The notes: generated by a model from the letters alone, not told the origin. A DNA stretch of 64,000 bases from Psychrobacter arenosus (GCF_904848165.1 NZ_LR884459.1:1302001-1366000); one strand, 5' to 3'; positions 27,868-37,509 are shown, counted from the first letter of the stretch. Program-made: numbers and translations.

Positions 27868-28920
27868 TTAATAGCCCGCATTTTTGAGGCGGTTCGCCTG
27901 CGTGCGATACACGGTCAATGGGTTGGTCTCAATCAATGACGATAAGCCGAGCAATTGATTAATAGTGTCCAAATGGTTCATACGATAATCATCACGAACC
28001 ACGTAACCGACGCGAGTAGAGCAATGATCAACCAAGCCATCATTAGGCACCCCCTTGTGGGTCTGGCCGGTCAAAGCCAACACGTAATCGGACGGATCTA
28101 AAATATTGGTCACGTTACCTGTTCCTGCCCATGAATAATAAGGCACGCCATTGGTGGCTTTCGTCGCCGTTGGTTGACCACAATAGGTTGACGGTAGCGG
28201 TGCAGGATATTTTGCATTGAAATCAGCACTGGCTTCAGTCGTCGTGGTCGTCACAAAATTGAGACTGCTTTGATCTTGTAGTTTATCTAGCGGAACCCCG
28301 GAAAGAATATCGGAAGAGACGCCTATGGCTTCAACCGCTGCAATCAAAACCTTGCCGCCCAACTGATTGGCAGTCGCTTTATTGTCAATAAGGGTTGCTA
28401 CCACAAAGTCACTGGTGCCTGAGCCTTTATTGGGACTGGAGACTTCCGTGACAGAAGCTACTTTAGCGGGGGCGACGGTGGCAATATAACGACTGTCTAA
28501 CCCGCCTTGACTGTGCCCCACCAGATTGACCTTGTTAGCGCCAGTAATCGCCGTCACGTAGTTAATCTGTTTAAGCAGCTGCTCGCCACGCACCTCTGAG
28601 GAGTTGACCGAAGAAGTCTTGGTTGTGAACACATCGGCACCATTACTCATCAACGTTTGCGGCACGCCGTTAAAATAATCTAGGACACCCGCTAACCTAT
28701 TCCAACCCAAAAACCCATGGACTAAGACGATGGGATACTTAGTATCGTTATAACTGGTAGTGAGATACCTTTTATCGACTTTTTTACAGCTCGTCGGCGC
28801 ATCGCAAGTGTAATACGTGCTACTGGCAGAGGCGGAAGTTGAGGTCATCGCCAGCATCCCTAAAGCAGAGAGCGCGATACTAGCAGAGAGCAATGGCAAA
28901 CGATTGGTTTTTTTGTGCAT
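27868..28920 (-). CDS. Secreted triacylglycerol lipase, paralogue 2
   Basis: This 350-residue lipase has the same plan as its neighbours: signal peptide, TYYTCDAPTSCKKVDKR start of the mature protein, oxyanion HGFLGW near 68-73, nucleophile Ser137 in GHSQGG, acid in PNDGLVDHC and base in MNHLDTINQ. Its middle part (about 145-240) differs most from the others (SPNKGSGTSDFVVATLIDNK), covering the lid region that usually shapes chain-length preference. It has its own ribosome site (AAGGACG). The stretch just after its stop (27797-27867) recurs at 29041-29110 beside a gene scrap, evidence of past tandem duplication. Confidence 0.93.
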   Translation of the reverse strand: MHKKTNRLPLLSASIALSALGMLAMTSTSASASSTYYTCDAPTSCKKVDKRYLTTSYNDTKYPIVLVHGFLGWNRLAGVLDYFNGVPQTLMSNGADVFTTKTSSVNSSEVRGEQLLKQINYVTAITGANKVNLVGHSQGGLDSRYIATVAPAKVASVTEVSSPNKGSGTSDFVVATLIDNKATANQLGGKVLIAAVEAIGVSSDILSGVPLDKLQDQSSLNFVTTTTTEASADFNAKYPAPLPSTYCGQPTATKATNGVPYYSWAGTGNVTNILDPSDYVLALTGQTHKGVPNDGLVDHCSTRVGYVVRDDYRMNHLDTINQLLGLSSLIETNPLTVYRTQANRLKNAGY

Positions 28921-29040
28921 AGTTTTTACGTCCTTGTATAAAACAATAAGGTTAAAAGGCAGTTATCGAGAGTTGACGCTCTTACTGAATTTTTAATCTT
29001 CTAAATCTTACAATAATAGCCGCAGCCTTTGTGGTTATTG

Positions 29041-29163
29041 ACTACTATAATCAGCAGCACTCAGTCCTTGAATACTGCCTTTTACCAAACATTAAGTCTT
29101 AAATTAAAAGCTAGTAGCCGGCATTTTTAAACGTTTTGCTTGCGTGCGATAAACGGTTAGCAT
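29041..29163 (-). pseudogene. 3' scrap of a lipase gene with duplicated downstream DNA
   Basis: Minus-strand positions 29163-29111 read MLTVYRTQAKRLKNAGY then stop, matching the end of lipase paralogue 2 (LTVYRTQANRLKNAGY). The following 70 bases (29041-29110) match the DNA after paralogue 2 (CTTGAATACTGCC and neighbours). Similarity stops sharply at about 29164. This is the remaining tail of a fifth lipase copy or a duplication join. Confidence 0.85.
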
Positions 29164-29237
29164 GGTCATTAAGATATTTCCTCATATTCATTCGTGAGCA
29201 CTAGCTTAAGCGCAAGCAAATAGTAGGGCTAAAAAAA

Positions 29238-29270
29238 GCGGTGCTTAACCTAATAAGTGCCGCTTTTTTA
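29238..29270 (-). terminator. Terminator after lipase paralogue 3
   Basis: Stem GCGGTGCTTA/TAAGTGCCGC (29238-29263) is flanked by runs of A and T, so it can work in the minus direction (seven T after the stem) about 40 bases past the lipase stop. Confidence 0.75.
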
Positions 29271-29304
29271 CTGCTCCATAATATGAATCTAGGCCAAGAT
29301 AAGT

Positions 29305-30357
29305 TTAGAAACCGTCATTTTTAACGCGGTTCATCTGTTGACGGTAGACTGCCATTGGATTGGTTTCCGTCCACGAGACTAATCCTAAGAATTGATTAAT
29401 ACTATCTAAATGGTTCATTTTATAATCATCACGAATCACTTTACCCACGCGGCTTGAGCACTTGGTCACGAGACCATCGTTAAGATCGCCTTTGTCATAT
29501 AGCGAGCCGGTTAACTGCAGGATATAGTCTGAAGGATCTAAAATATTGGTAATCTGAGCCACGCCACTGAGCGAGTAGTAAGCCACGCCATTCATGACAT
29601 TATTGGCCGGGGTTTTGCCACAATAGCTGCTCGGAATAGGCGCTGGAAAGTCTTTGTTAAATTGTACAAAAGCTCTTTCAGACACTGAGTCTAAGAAGTT
29701 TAGCGCACTCTGGTTTTCCGCTTGCGTTAGCGGCGTCCCTGCAGCCGTACTAATGCCACCGCCCACTATCTCTACTACCGTAGACAAGACTTTACCGGCC
29801 AAATTATAATCACCTGTGCCATTCTCACGAGTAGCGTCACTAATGATGTCTGCTAGCCCTACGCCAGTATGCGGCGAGGCTACAGTAGTGATAGAAGCAA
29901 TAGCTTTTGGATCGACGCCTGCGACATAACGCGAGTCTAGACCGCCTTGACTGTGACCCACTAAGTTAACTTTTTGACTGCCAGTAATGGCCTTAATCAT
30001 ACGCACTTGCTTTAATAACTCTTCACCGCGAACTTCGATAGAATTGACCGTGGTTGTCTTGGTGGTGAAAACATCGGCACCGTTGCTCATTAAGGTCTGC
30101 GGAATACCGTTAAAGTAATCCAAGAAGCCGAGCATACGGTTCCACCCTAGAAAACCATGGGCCATAACCACAGGATATTTAGTGTCATTATAACTAGAGG
30201 TCAATTTTTGGCTTTGAACTTTGACACAACCTGATGCCTGCGCGCAGTTATAATATTCAGCCGCGCTCGCAGAGGTAGAGGTCATAGCTAACATGCCTAT
30301 AGCAGTGATGGCAGTACCAGCGGAAATCAATTGCATACGGTTTAACAGGGTTTTCAT
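29305..30357 (-). CDS. Secreted triacylglycerol lipase, paralogue 3
   Basis: This 350-residue lipase has a signal peptide to about residue 33, mature start EYYNCAQASGCVKV, oxyanion HGFLGW near 67-72 and nucleophile Ser136 in GHSQGG. The acid is in LNDGLVTKC and the base in MNHLDSINQ. From about residue 60 on it is almost identical to paralogue 1, including the lid-like ASPHTGVGLADI region, while its first mature residues resemble paralogue 4 (NYYNCANATGCKLV). It has an AAGGATG ribosome site and its own terminator. It lies downstream of the foldase gene but is separated from it by 618 bases and a terminator. Confidence 0.93.
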   Translation of the reverse strand: MKTLLNRMQLISAGTAITAIGMLAMTSTSASAAEYYNCAQASGCVKVQSQKLTSSYNDTKYPVVMAHGFLGWNRMLGFLDYFNGIPQTLMSNGADVFTTKTTTVNSIEVRGEELLKQVRMIKAITGSQKVNLVGHSQGGLDSRYVAGVDPKAIASITTVASPHTGVGLADIISDATRENGTGDYNLAGKVLSTVVEIVGGGISTAAGTPLTQAENQSALNFLDSVSERAFVQFNKDFPAPIPSSYCGKTPANNVMNGVAYYSLSGVAQITNILDPSDYILQLTGSLYDKGDLNDGLVTKCSSRVGKVIRDDYKMNHLDSINQFLGLVSWTETNPMAVYRQQMNRVKNDGF

Positions 30358-30840
30358 ACCACATCCTTGTTGTTATTAATAAAGCATTATTAAGGTGTTA
30401 AGTTATTAATAAGCGCCAAGCAAGCGCCGAGCTACCTATTGACATAATAAGGCGCTTAAACAATTTTAAATAAAGGATGAGTCAGCGGATAGCAGGGGTG
30501 ACTGCCCTCACAGGGAGTCGCTGTATTAAAGAGTAATTCTGAGGTCGGCATGAAATTACGCATTTAACATCCTTGTTAACTAACGTTATTTAGTAACATT
30601 AGCGACAATTTCTTAACATAGCAAGTACTGACCCGCAATTGGTAATCTAAAAACTCGTTAAGCTCACTACACACTCGTACTGTTTTATTTTCATAGTTTT
30701 TTTTCTAAAAAAAGCAGTTTTATTCCTGTATTAACAGTAGCGTCATCAATGGCTAATACAATATTTACCCCTAAACTATTAGTAATTAACTGCCTTATTA
30801 GGTAATAAAAAAACCAAACCCTGATAAAAATTTATAAAAA
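30358..30840. other. Leader of lipase paralogue 3
   Basis: AT-rich and without a supported gene. It presumably holds the promoter of the downstream lipase. Confidence 0.3.
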
Positions 30841-30867
30841 AATCCAGCAAAGTGACTTTGCTGGATT
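30833..30867 (-). terminator. Strong terminator after the foldase gene
   Basis: A perfect 12-bp stem AATCCAGCAAAG/CTTTGCTGGATT with a 3-base loop (30841-30867) is followed on the minus strand by a run of T. It ends the lipase 4-foldase unit. Confidence 0.92.
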
Positions 30868-30975
30868 ATTTAGTAAAATTAAATTATTAAGCGAATTAGG
30901 CCGCTAATCTATGCTGAATTGCGTTATAAATTGTTACTTATAGCACGATATTTATGCTGCGGCTGGCTTATCTTT

Positions 30976-32088
30976 TTATGGCGTTTTGGCCTGTGACTGC
31001 TCTTTTAACTGCGCATAACCCGTTAAACGCTTGCGCTCTAACTCATCAAATTGACTGCGTTCTAGCTCAGTGATTTGCGCTTGGGCTTTAGCTTCGCTAC
31101 CGGCTTGTGCAATGAGCGCTTGGCGTTTGGCCTGATAGTCATTGAAACGGGCATCAAAATCATTTTCTTGTTTATCGACTTCCGCAAGACGGGTGGCCGC
31201 GGCCTCCCCTACTATCTGCCGACGCATGGCATATAACGCCTCGGGACTTGCGCCCTTAGCTTTTAACTCTTCTGTCCGTTGCATCAATTCGCCAAAATTG
31301 GCTTGCTGCTCAAAATTTTGCTTGATGACCCCATCCGGCAGACGGCTGATATAGTCCGCGCGGCTGGCTTGTTTTTGCGCTTCACTTAAACTGCTGTCTT
31401 GTTCAATTCGCACCATCGCCATACTATAATCTTCGTAGGCATCCTCACCGGCAAAGAAGGCTTCGATGGTTTCTGGGGTAAATATCTGTTTGCGCAGACG
31501 GATCATATCTTGGCGACGCTGCTCAATTAAGCTTAAGTCTACCTCGCCGGCTTGGGTCGCTTGCATTTGCAAATTGCCATAACTGCTTTGCAAGCCATCA
31601 AGGGCTTTCAGATACTCTCTATATTGCGCAAAAATTTCGATAGCCGAACTGGCGGCAGGCTCAGGGGTATGACTGCGGATATATGCTTCTACGCGCTGCA
31701 CTATCGTAGCTTCATCTTCCTCACCCATCGCGGATAAGAAGTAATCAAATAAACGACGTAAGCCCTCGGTGACGACCAAGTTCTTATTTTCGTCAATAAT
31801 AATCTCACCATCGACATCCGTATCTTGTAGCGAGCGTGGCATATTCTCTAAGCCAGTGACAAAAGGTGAATTACCGTTCGCCTTGCCGGCAACACCCACA
31901 GTCCCCGGTAAGACGGTCTCACCGGCAGCCGCAGTTGACGCATCGGTAGGCGTGCCATCCGCATTTAAATTAGCATTATTAGCAGCAGTATTATCTGGCT
32001 TTAACCACCAAATAAAGCTGCCCAATAACAGTAATATCAAGAGACCCATCACGATGATAACGAGTTTTGAGCGTTGTTTATTTTGCAT
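30976..32088 (-). CDS. lifO: Lipase-specific foldase (lipase chaperone, Lif)
   Basis: A 370-residue periplasmic steric chaperone anchored by one N-terminal helix (about 8-28, LVIIVMGLLILLLLGSFIWW). A variable Ala/Thr/Asn-rich segment follows to about residue 75. The folding domain then begins near SLQDTDVDGEIIIDENKNLVVTE and contains the family region RRLFDYFLSAMGEEDE (R-x-x-F-D-Y-x-L-S-x-x-G-E). The rest is long helices and coiled coil that wrap the client lipase. Foldases act on family I.1/I.2 lipases after Sec export. It follows lipase paralogue 4 after 172 bases, the classic lip-lif order. It is the only foldase in the cluster and may serve all four lipases. Confidence 0.93.
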   Translation of the reverse strand: MQNKQRSKLVIIVMGLLILLLLGSFIWWLKPDNTAANNANLNADGTPTDASTAAAGETVLPGTVGVAGKANGNSPFVTGLENMPRSLQDTDVDGEIIIDENKNLVVTEGLRRLFDYFLSAMGEEDEATIVQRVEAYIRSHTPEPAASSAIEIFAQYREYLKALDGLQSSYGNLQMQATQAGEVDLSLIEQRRQDMIRLRKQIFTPETIEAFFAGEDAYEDYSMAMVRIEQDSSLSEAQKQASRADYISRLPDGVIKQNFEQQANFGELMQRTEELKAKGASPEALYAMRRQIVGEAAATRLAEVDKQENDFDARFNDYQAKRQALIAQAGSEAKAQAQITELERSQFDELERKRLTGYAQLKEQSQAKTP

Positions 32089-32260
32089 AATGCGAAGGGC
32101 TTCCTTGCTTAAATAAAAGAGCAGTTATAAATAAAAGGGGTAATCAGCCTGCTGTTTTATTGTTTTAACAATAGACTTAACTGGTCGCTGTAAACGGTTA
32201 GCTGGGTCGCTACGACCTGACCAAGGTAACCGCTTACTGACGATCACAACTGCTTAATGA

Positions 32261-33310
32261 TTATAAACCGGCTGTACGCAGACGATTCACTTGAGTACGG
32301 TAGATTGATTTCGGGTCTGGTTGCAGCCAAGCGGTAAGGCCGAAGGCTTGGTTGACAGAGTCCAAATGGTTCATCTTATAATCATCACGGATGACGTAGC
32401 CTAGGCGGCTTGAGCATTTAGATACCAGGCCATCATTGGGCTCATCACCAAAGCTCAGCGAAGTCAGCGCCAACATATAGTCGGAGGGGTCGAGACCATT
32501 GGTGACTTGCCCTACTCCGCTAAACGAGTAATAAGGGATGCCATTCACTTTAGTGTCAGCAGGCATACCACAATATTTGGTGGGCATAGCGGCTGGGAAC
32601 TTCTTATTAAAGCCTTTGGTATAGTCGGTCGTAAGCGCGACAACCGCTTTCCAACCATCTTGCTCTTGCAGCTGGTTTAGGGGCACGCCAGAGCCGGCAT
32701 CCATAAAGCCGCCGACAAAATGGAAGAAACCTAGTGCCGCTTGACTGCCTAAGTTAAATTCACCGGGGGCATAGCCATCTTTCGCACTGCCTTCCGTGAC
32801 CATTTTCACCACCCAATCCGCCATTTTTGAGCCTTGACCCGGACTGGAAACGGCCGTGACTGACGCGACCAATTCGGGCGCTATCGCTGCCACATAGCGG
32901 ATATCATGACCGCCATGACTGTGGCCAAATAAGTTGACTTTTGGTTTGCCAGAAATAGCGCTAATGGTGCGTACTTGCTGCAATAGCTGCTCGCCGCGGT
33001 ATTCACTATCGTGTACCGCAGAGGTCTTAGTGGCGTAGACCTCGGTGCCGCCCTGCATGAGGGTTTGGGGAATGCCGTACCAATAGTCCACCACTCCAAA
33101 TAGTCGCGTCCAGCCCCCGAGGCCATGCGCCATCACGACAGGATATTGAGTAGCGGTATGGTTGGAAGTGGCGCGCTGCTGGTTGACCAACTTACAGCCG
33201 GTAGCATTGGCACAGTTATAATAGTTGGCGGCTTGAGCGCTGGTAGCGGGTAGAGTAAACAGCATCGCACTGGCGGCGATAGCACTCATAGAGGCTAAAG
33301 AAAGCTTCAT
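32261..33310 (-). CDS. Secreted triacylglycerol lipase, paralogue 4 (founder of the lip-lif pair)
   Basis: This encodes 349 residues from the ATG at 33310, which has AAGGATG six bases upstream; a TTG-initiated extension to 33340 is unlikely. The signal peptide ends SAQAA. The oxyanion hole is HGLGGW, and the nucleophile is Ser131 in GHSHGG, where the other three paralogues have GHSQGG. The acid is in PNDGLVSKC and the base in MNHLDSVNQ. It is the most divergent of the four and directly precedes the foldase gene, so it is probably the ancestral partner. The HGLGGW/GHSHGG forms are normal for foldase-dependent lipases. Confidence 0.93.
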   Translation of the reverse strand: MKLSLASMSAIAASAMLFTLPATSAQAANYYNCANATGCKLVNQQRATSNHTATQYPVVMAHGLGGWTRLFGVVDYWYGIPQTLMQGGTEVYATKTSAVHDSEYRGEQLLQQVRTISAISGKPKVNLFGHSHGGHDIRYVAAIAPELVASVTAVSSPGQGSKMADWVVKMVTEGSAKDGYAPGEFNLGSQAALGFFHFVGGFMDAGSGVPLNQLQEQDGWKAVVALTTDYTKGFNKKFPAAMPTKYCGMPADTKVNGIPYYSFSGVGQVTNGLDPSDYMLALTSLSFGDEPNDGLVSKCSSRLGYVIRDDYKMNHLDSVNQAFGLTAWLQPDPKSIYRTQVNRLRTAGL

Positions 33311-33758
33311 AATAACATCCTTGTTCAAGGTACTTAGCAATAGTACGGCCCTGCCATAACGTCATGGCATAAGCGTAACGGATCCCAAAAAAATACTTTT
33401 AAATCACTAATTTTTAAACCGGTACTGACTTTAAAAACAATACTAACAATAGCACTAGCAAAATGGCTTTTATAACTAAGCCTAAACCAAACTCAGACGT
33501 CTGATGACCGTCCTGTCTTACGTCAATATTGCTATAAGATAATACTTAACAATTAGGAATACAACTACTACGACAACATACAGTTTATTTAAGTATAAAT
33601 CAGCAAGTTAACGTGTACTGGCCGTCTTAACCCTATGCGACTGCGTATCGGTTTAACTCATGGCTATCTTTAATACGTTAACCAAGTGCTCTTGGTGGGG
33701 ACGAACCGCTTTATGGTATAATTGCGCTCTACAAAATTTATATAAAATAAGACCTACC
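33311..33758. other. Divergent leader between lipase 4 and map
   Basis: AT-rich and non-coding apart from the map promoter noted separately. The lipase promoter should lie in the left half, but I could not pick one with confidence. Confidence 0.35.
33712..33722 (+). promoter_or_regulatory. Extended -10 promoter of map
   Basis: TATGGTATAAT gives a consensus TATAAT (33717-33722) with the extended TG dinucleotide. A TTGGTG -35-like hexamer lies 19 bases upstream. Transcription would begin near 33729, about 30 bases before the ATG at 33759. This argues against the longer in-frame start at 33660. Confidence 0.6.
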
Positions 33759-34553
33759 ATGATGAAAAAGACTTCTTTAATTCAATCTCCCGGAGCGCTC
33801 GATAAAATGCGTGTGGCGGGAAAGCTGGCCAGCGACGTGTTGGTCATGCTCGATGAGCACGTCAAAGTTGGTGTGACGACCGAAACTTTAAACCAAATTG
33901 CCCATGACTATATTGTCAATGTCCAACAAGCCATCCCTGCTCCTCTGAACTACAATGGCTTCCCGAAGTCTATCTGTACTTCAGTGAACCACGTGGTATG
34001 CCACGGTATCCCTACTGACAGTAAAATCCTTAAAGATGGCGATATCATTAACATTGATGTGACCGTCATCAAAGATGGCTATTACGGCGACACTTCAAAA
34101 ATGTGGATCGTCGGCAATGGCTCAATTATGGCGCAGCGCATCTGTGACGTCGCGCAAAAGGCCTTGTATGCGGGCATGAGTGTGGTCAAAGACGGCGCTT
34201 ATTTAGGCGATATCGGCGCGGCTATCCAAGAAGTGGTAGAACCTGAGCGCTTTAGTATCGTCCGCGAATTCTGTGGTCACGGCATTAGTAATGAGTTCCA
34301 CCATGAGCCGCAGATTCTACATTACGGTAAAAAAGGTACAGGCATGCAGCTGAAGACCGGCATGACCTTCACCATTGAGCCGATGATTAACCAAGGTGTC
34401 TGGCAGACTAAAGTACTGGCCGATGAGTGGACTGCAGTGACAAAAGACCGCAAGCTTTCCGCGCAGTGGGAACATACTATGGTGGTAACGGATAATGGCT
34501 GTGAAGTCTTTACCACGCGTCCTGAAGAGGACTTAAGCTTTTTAAATAGCTAG
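33759..34553 (+). CDS. map: Methionine aminopeptidase, type I
   Basis: This cytoplasmic metalloprotease removes the initiator methionine from new proteins. From the ATG at 33759 it is 264 residues, the standard length for type I enzymes. The five metal ligands are D100, D111 (IDVTVIKDGYYGDTS), H174 (CGHGIS), E207 (TIEPM) and E238 (WEHTMV). The substrate-binding His82 is in VVCHGIP. A tandem ATG at 33762 is also possible. A longer reading from 33660 has no ribosome site and would place the promoter inside the gene. It is followed by a good terminator, and glnD comes next, as in other gammaproteobacteria. Confidence 0.97.
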   Translation: MMKKTSLIQSPGALDKMRVAGKLASDVLVMLDEHVKVGVTTETLNQIAHDYIVNVQQAIPAPLNYNGFPKSICTSVNHVVCHGIPTDSKILKDGDIINIDVTVIKDGYYGDTSKMWIVGNGSIMAQRICDVAQKALYAGMSVVKDGAYLGDIGAAIQEVVEPERFSIVREFCGHGISNEFHHEPQILHYGKKGTGMQLKTGMTFTIEPMINQGVWQTKVLADEWTAVTKDRKLSAQWEHTMVVTDNGCEVFTTRPEEDLSFLNS

Positions 34554-34603
34554 ACCAGTTATGGCCTCACTGCTCAATAATTGTCGCTATAGTTTGCAAA
34601 TTA

Positions 34604-34628
34604 AGATCGCCAAGGCGGTCTTTTTTTT
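34604..34628 (+). terminator. Terminator of map
   Basis: 8-bp stem AGATCGCC/GGCGGTCT with a 2-base loop followed by eight T, 50 bases past the stop. Confidence 0.88.
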
Positions 34629-34792
34629 GTTATGGTAAAAACCTAGGAGTGCTACTATAGCTAGTCTATAGACTCCCATTTCTCAAACGCTAGAGCGCTA
34701 TTTATGTTGCGCGCTAGCGGCTAAAGACCGAGTCGCCCTATTCGCGATTTGGCCTGCACTGCCCCTTATTTCCGTCTTAATTGGATGCCCCT

Positions 34793-37492
34793 ATGTTTAC
34801 GTGCGATGCCGCGACGATCTACATTACCCCCCTGCCTCCTCTAGCCCAATCTACTGAACGCCATTTCGGGGTGCCCGCTTGGCTGACCCAAATCAATGAG
34901 GATATCAATAAAGCCTTAGCGCATGGGGTCGGTATTCGCCAACTGGTCACTGCCCGTGCTTGCGCTATCGACAGCCTACTGGTCGCTCTCTTCGAACATT
35001 TCGCATTGGACCAGACCGAGCTGGCTTTATTTGCGACGGGAGGCTATGGCCGTGGGGAATTGTCGCTACACTCCGACGTCGATATCTTATTGCTTGCTCC
35101 TGCTGCGATAGACACCGCTACTGAGCCCCAGCTAAATGATTTCGTCGCCAAACTTTGGGATATGGGTATTGAGCCTGCGCTATCCGTGCGCAGTGTCGAT
35201 GAGTGCCTGGAAGCGGCTGCGGATCAGACGGTCGCTACGGCATTATTAGAGGCACGCTTATTGGTGGGCAACGAAGCGCTGCAAAACGTGCCTAGAGATG
35301 TGGTGAATCAAGCTTGGCCGCAAAAAGACTTTTTTGAGACCAAGATGGCGGAAGCTAGAAGCCGTTATCTCAAACACAATGCCACCGAATACAACCTTGA
35401 GCCCAATATTAAAACGGCACCAGGGGGTCTGCGCGATATCCATGTGATTGGCTGGATTAGCAAACGCTATTTTCGCGTGACCAAGCTGTATGATTTAGTA
35501 CAGCAAGACTTTTTGACCGAAAAAGAGTTTGATGACTTAACCTTTGCCGAAGACTATTTATGGCAAATCCGCCATTATTTGCACGAACTGACGGGGCGCA
35601 ATGAAAACAAGCTATTGTTTGATTATCAGCGAGAAATAGCGACGTTAATGGGTTATGAGAGCCACGAAGACGACTTGCCCAATGCCGCAGTGGAGCGGTT
35701 TATGCGCGATTACTATCGCTGCGCCATGCAAATCTCAACCCTCTCTGAGATGCTGACCACCCATTATTACGAGACCATTATTGAGCCGCGGTTGCGCGAT
35801 GATGAGCGACCCAAAAAATCACCGCTTAATGCTCGCTTTAATCAGATTGGCACCCAGATTGCCATCTCGCACAATCGCGTCTTTGCCCAGCACCCCGATG
35901 CTATCTTAGAGATGTTTTTATTAATGGGGGAGCACGGGATTAAAAACGTGCGCACCCGTACGCTACGGGCTCTAAAAATTGCCGCGCGCGGTATCGACCA
36001 AAGCTATCGCGACAACCCCAAAAATAAAGCGCTGTTTCTCGCCAATTTAAAAGAACAAAACTATCTGTATCACCGTCTGCGCACGATGAATCGCTATGGC
36101 GTCTTAAGCAACTATATTCCTGCCTTCGCCCTAGTCACAGGATTGATGCAATACGACCTGTTTCACCGCTATACGGTCGATGCGCATATTTTATTCTTAA
36201 TCCGTATCTTACGCCGCTTTTTAGATGCCCATCATCAAGATGAGTATCCGCTAGTAAGCGCTATTTTTGGCCGGATTGAGCGTAAAGAAATCTTGGTCTT
36301 AGCCGCGATGTTCCATGACATCGCCAAAGGCCGCGATGGCGACCACAGCACCTTAGGCGAGCTTGATGCTATCGAGTTTTGCTTAGCGCACGGCATGAGT
36401 CAAGCGGATGCGAATTTGGTCGGATGGCTCACACGCTACCATCTATTAATGTCGATGACCGCGCAGAAAAAGGATATCTCCGACCCTGCAGTGGTTAGCG
36501 AATTTGCCAACATCGTGGGTAACGTCACGCATTTAAACCATCTGTATGTGCTGACAGTCGCGGATATGAATGCGACCAACCCACAGCTTTGGAACAGCTG
36601 GCGCGCGACGTTGATGAAACAGCTATATTCGCAAACACGTCGTATCTTACGGGCAGATATCGATGCCCCGACCAATCGCCAAGATATGATTGCGGCGACT
36701 CGCGCGCAGGCTATTGAGATGTTAGATAGCGTAGCTAATCAGCATATGAACCGTGAAGAGGTCATAGCGCTGTGGGATGATTTAGGCGATGAGTATTTCT
36801 TACGAGAGATTCCGCAGGATATATTGTGGCATACCAAAGCTATTCTTAATCACCCGCCGATAGGCAAGGCATCCGATGCTGAAAGCCAGCCGCTCGTGGT
36901 GTTGCGTGAGCACCGTGAATTGGCGCTCGATGCTGTGCAGGTTTTTGTTTATACCCAAGATCAAGCCAATTTATTTGCTGTCACTATGGCGGTGTTTGAT
37001 CAAATGAACTTGGATGTCTTGGACGCCCGTATTATTACGGCAACGCGTGAGTTTGCTTTGGACTCTTACGTGCTGCTCGACCGTCACGGCACGTTATTAA
37101 CCGATACCGATCGCCAAGAGGAGCTGAAAGAGCGGCTTATCAGCGCCTTTATGCACCCTACTACGGTTAAATTGGCGCAAAAGCGGCTGCCCAGACAGTT
37201 GCGGCATTTCCAAGTGCCTACGCGGGTGGCCTTTGACTTTAACGCGTCCTCTAAGCAACACATTATGACGCTAGAGACCTTGGATCAACCGGGTTTGCTG
37301 GCGCGTGTGGGACAAATATTTTTGCAGCACTCCATTGAGGTGCATGCGGCTAGAATCACGACTTTAGGGGAGCGGGCTGAAGATATGTTCTATATCAGTG
37401 ATAGTAATGACCAGCCGCTCTCTGAGCCGCGCTTGGCGGCCTTAAAGCAAGCCTTGCTAGACAGCTTTACGCAAACGGCAGAGGCAGTCTAG
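34793..37492 (+). CDS. glnD: PII uridylyltransferase / uridylyl-removing enzyme GlnD
   Basis: This bifunctional nitrogen sensor adds UMP to PII proteins when glutamine is low and removes it when glutamine is high. From the ATG at 34793 it is 899 residues (E. coli 890). A TTG at 34781 is an alternative start; neither has a clear ribosome site. The nucleotidyltransferase motif GGYGRGELSLHSDVD lies around residues 83-97. The HD domain has FHDIAKGRDGDHS (His508-Asp509), and two C-terminal ACT domains, with FAVTMAVFDQMNLDVLDARI and LDQPGLLARVGQIFLQHSIE, bind glutamine. No glnB or glnK is nearby. dapC follows on the same strand after an opposing gene. Confidence 0.96.
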   Translation: MFTCDAATIYITPLPPLAQSTERHFGVPAWLTQINEDINKALAHGVGIRQLVTARACAIDSLLVALFEHFALDQTELALFATGGYGRGELSLHSDVDILLLAPAAIDTATEPQLNDFVAKLWDMGIEPALSVRSVDECLEAAADQTVATALLEARLLVGNEALQNVPRDVVNQAWPQKDFFETKMAEARSRYLKHNATEYNLEPNIKTAPGGLRDIHVIGWISKRYFRVTKLYDLVQQDFLTEKEFDDLTFAEDYLWQIRHYLHELTGRNENKLLFDYQREIATLMGYESHEDDLPNAAVERFMRDYYRCAMQISTLSEMLTTHYYETIIEPRLRDDERPKKSPLNARFNQIGTQIAISHNRVFAQHPDAILEMFLLMGEHGIKNVRTRTLRALKIAARGIDQSYRDNPKNKALFLANLKEQNYLYHRLRTMNRYGVLSNYIPAFALVTGLMQYDLFHRYTVDAHILFLIRILRRFLDAHHQDEYPLVSAIFGRIERKEILVLAAMFHDIAKGRDGDHSTLGELDAIEFCLAHGMSQADANLVGWLTRYHLLMSMTAQKKDISDPAVVSEFANIVGNVTHLNHLYVLTVADMNATNPQLWNSWRATLMKQLYSQTRRILRADIDAPTNRQDMIAATRAQAIEMLDSVANQHMNREEVIALWDDLGDEYFLREIPQDILWHTKAILNHPPIGKASDAESQPLVVLREHRELALDAVQVFVYTQDQANLFAVTMAVFDQMNLDVLDARIITATREFALDSYVLLDRHGTLLTDTDRQEELKERLISAFMHPTTVKLAQKRLPRQLRHFQVPTRVAFDFNASSKQHIMTLETLDQPGLLARVGQIFLQHSIEVHAARITTLGERAEDMFYISDSNDQPLSEPRLAALKQALLDSFTQTAEAV

Positions 37493-37509
37493 AGCTGATG
37501 ACAGGGGCG

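Noticed and set aside
33660..33758. Upstream extension of methionine aminopeptidase
   Set aside because: The extra 33 codons include the extended -10 promoter and have no homologous counterpart; 264 residues is the normal length.
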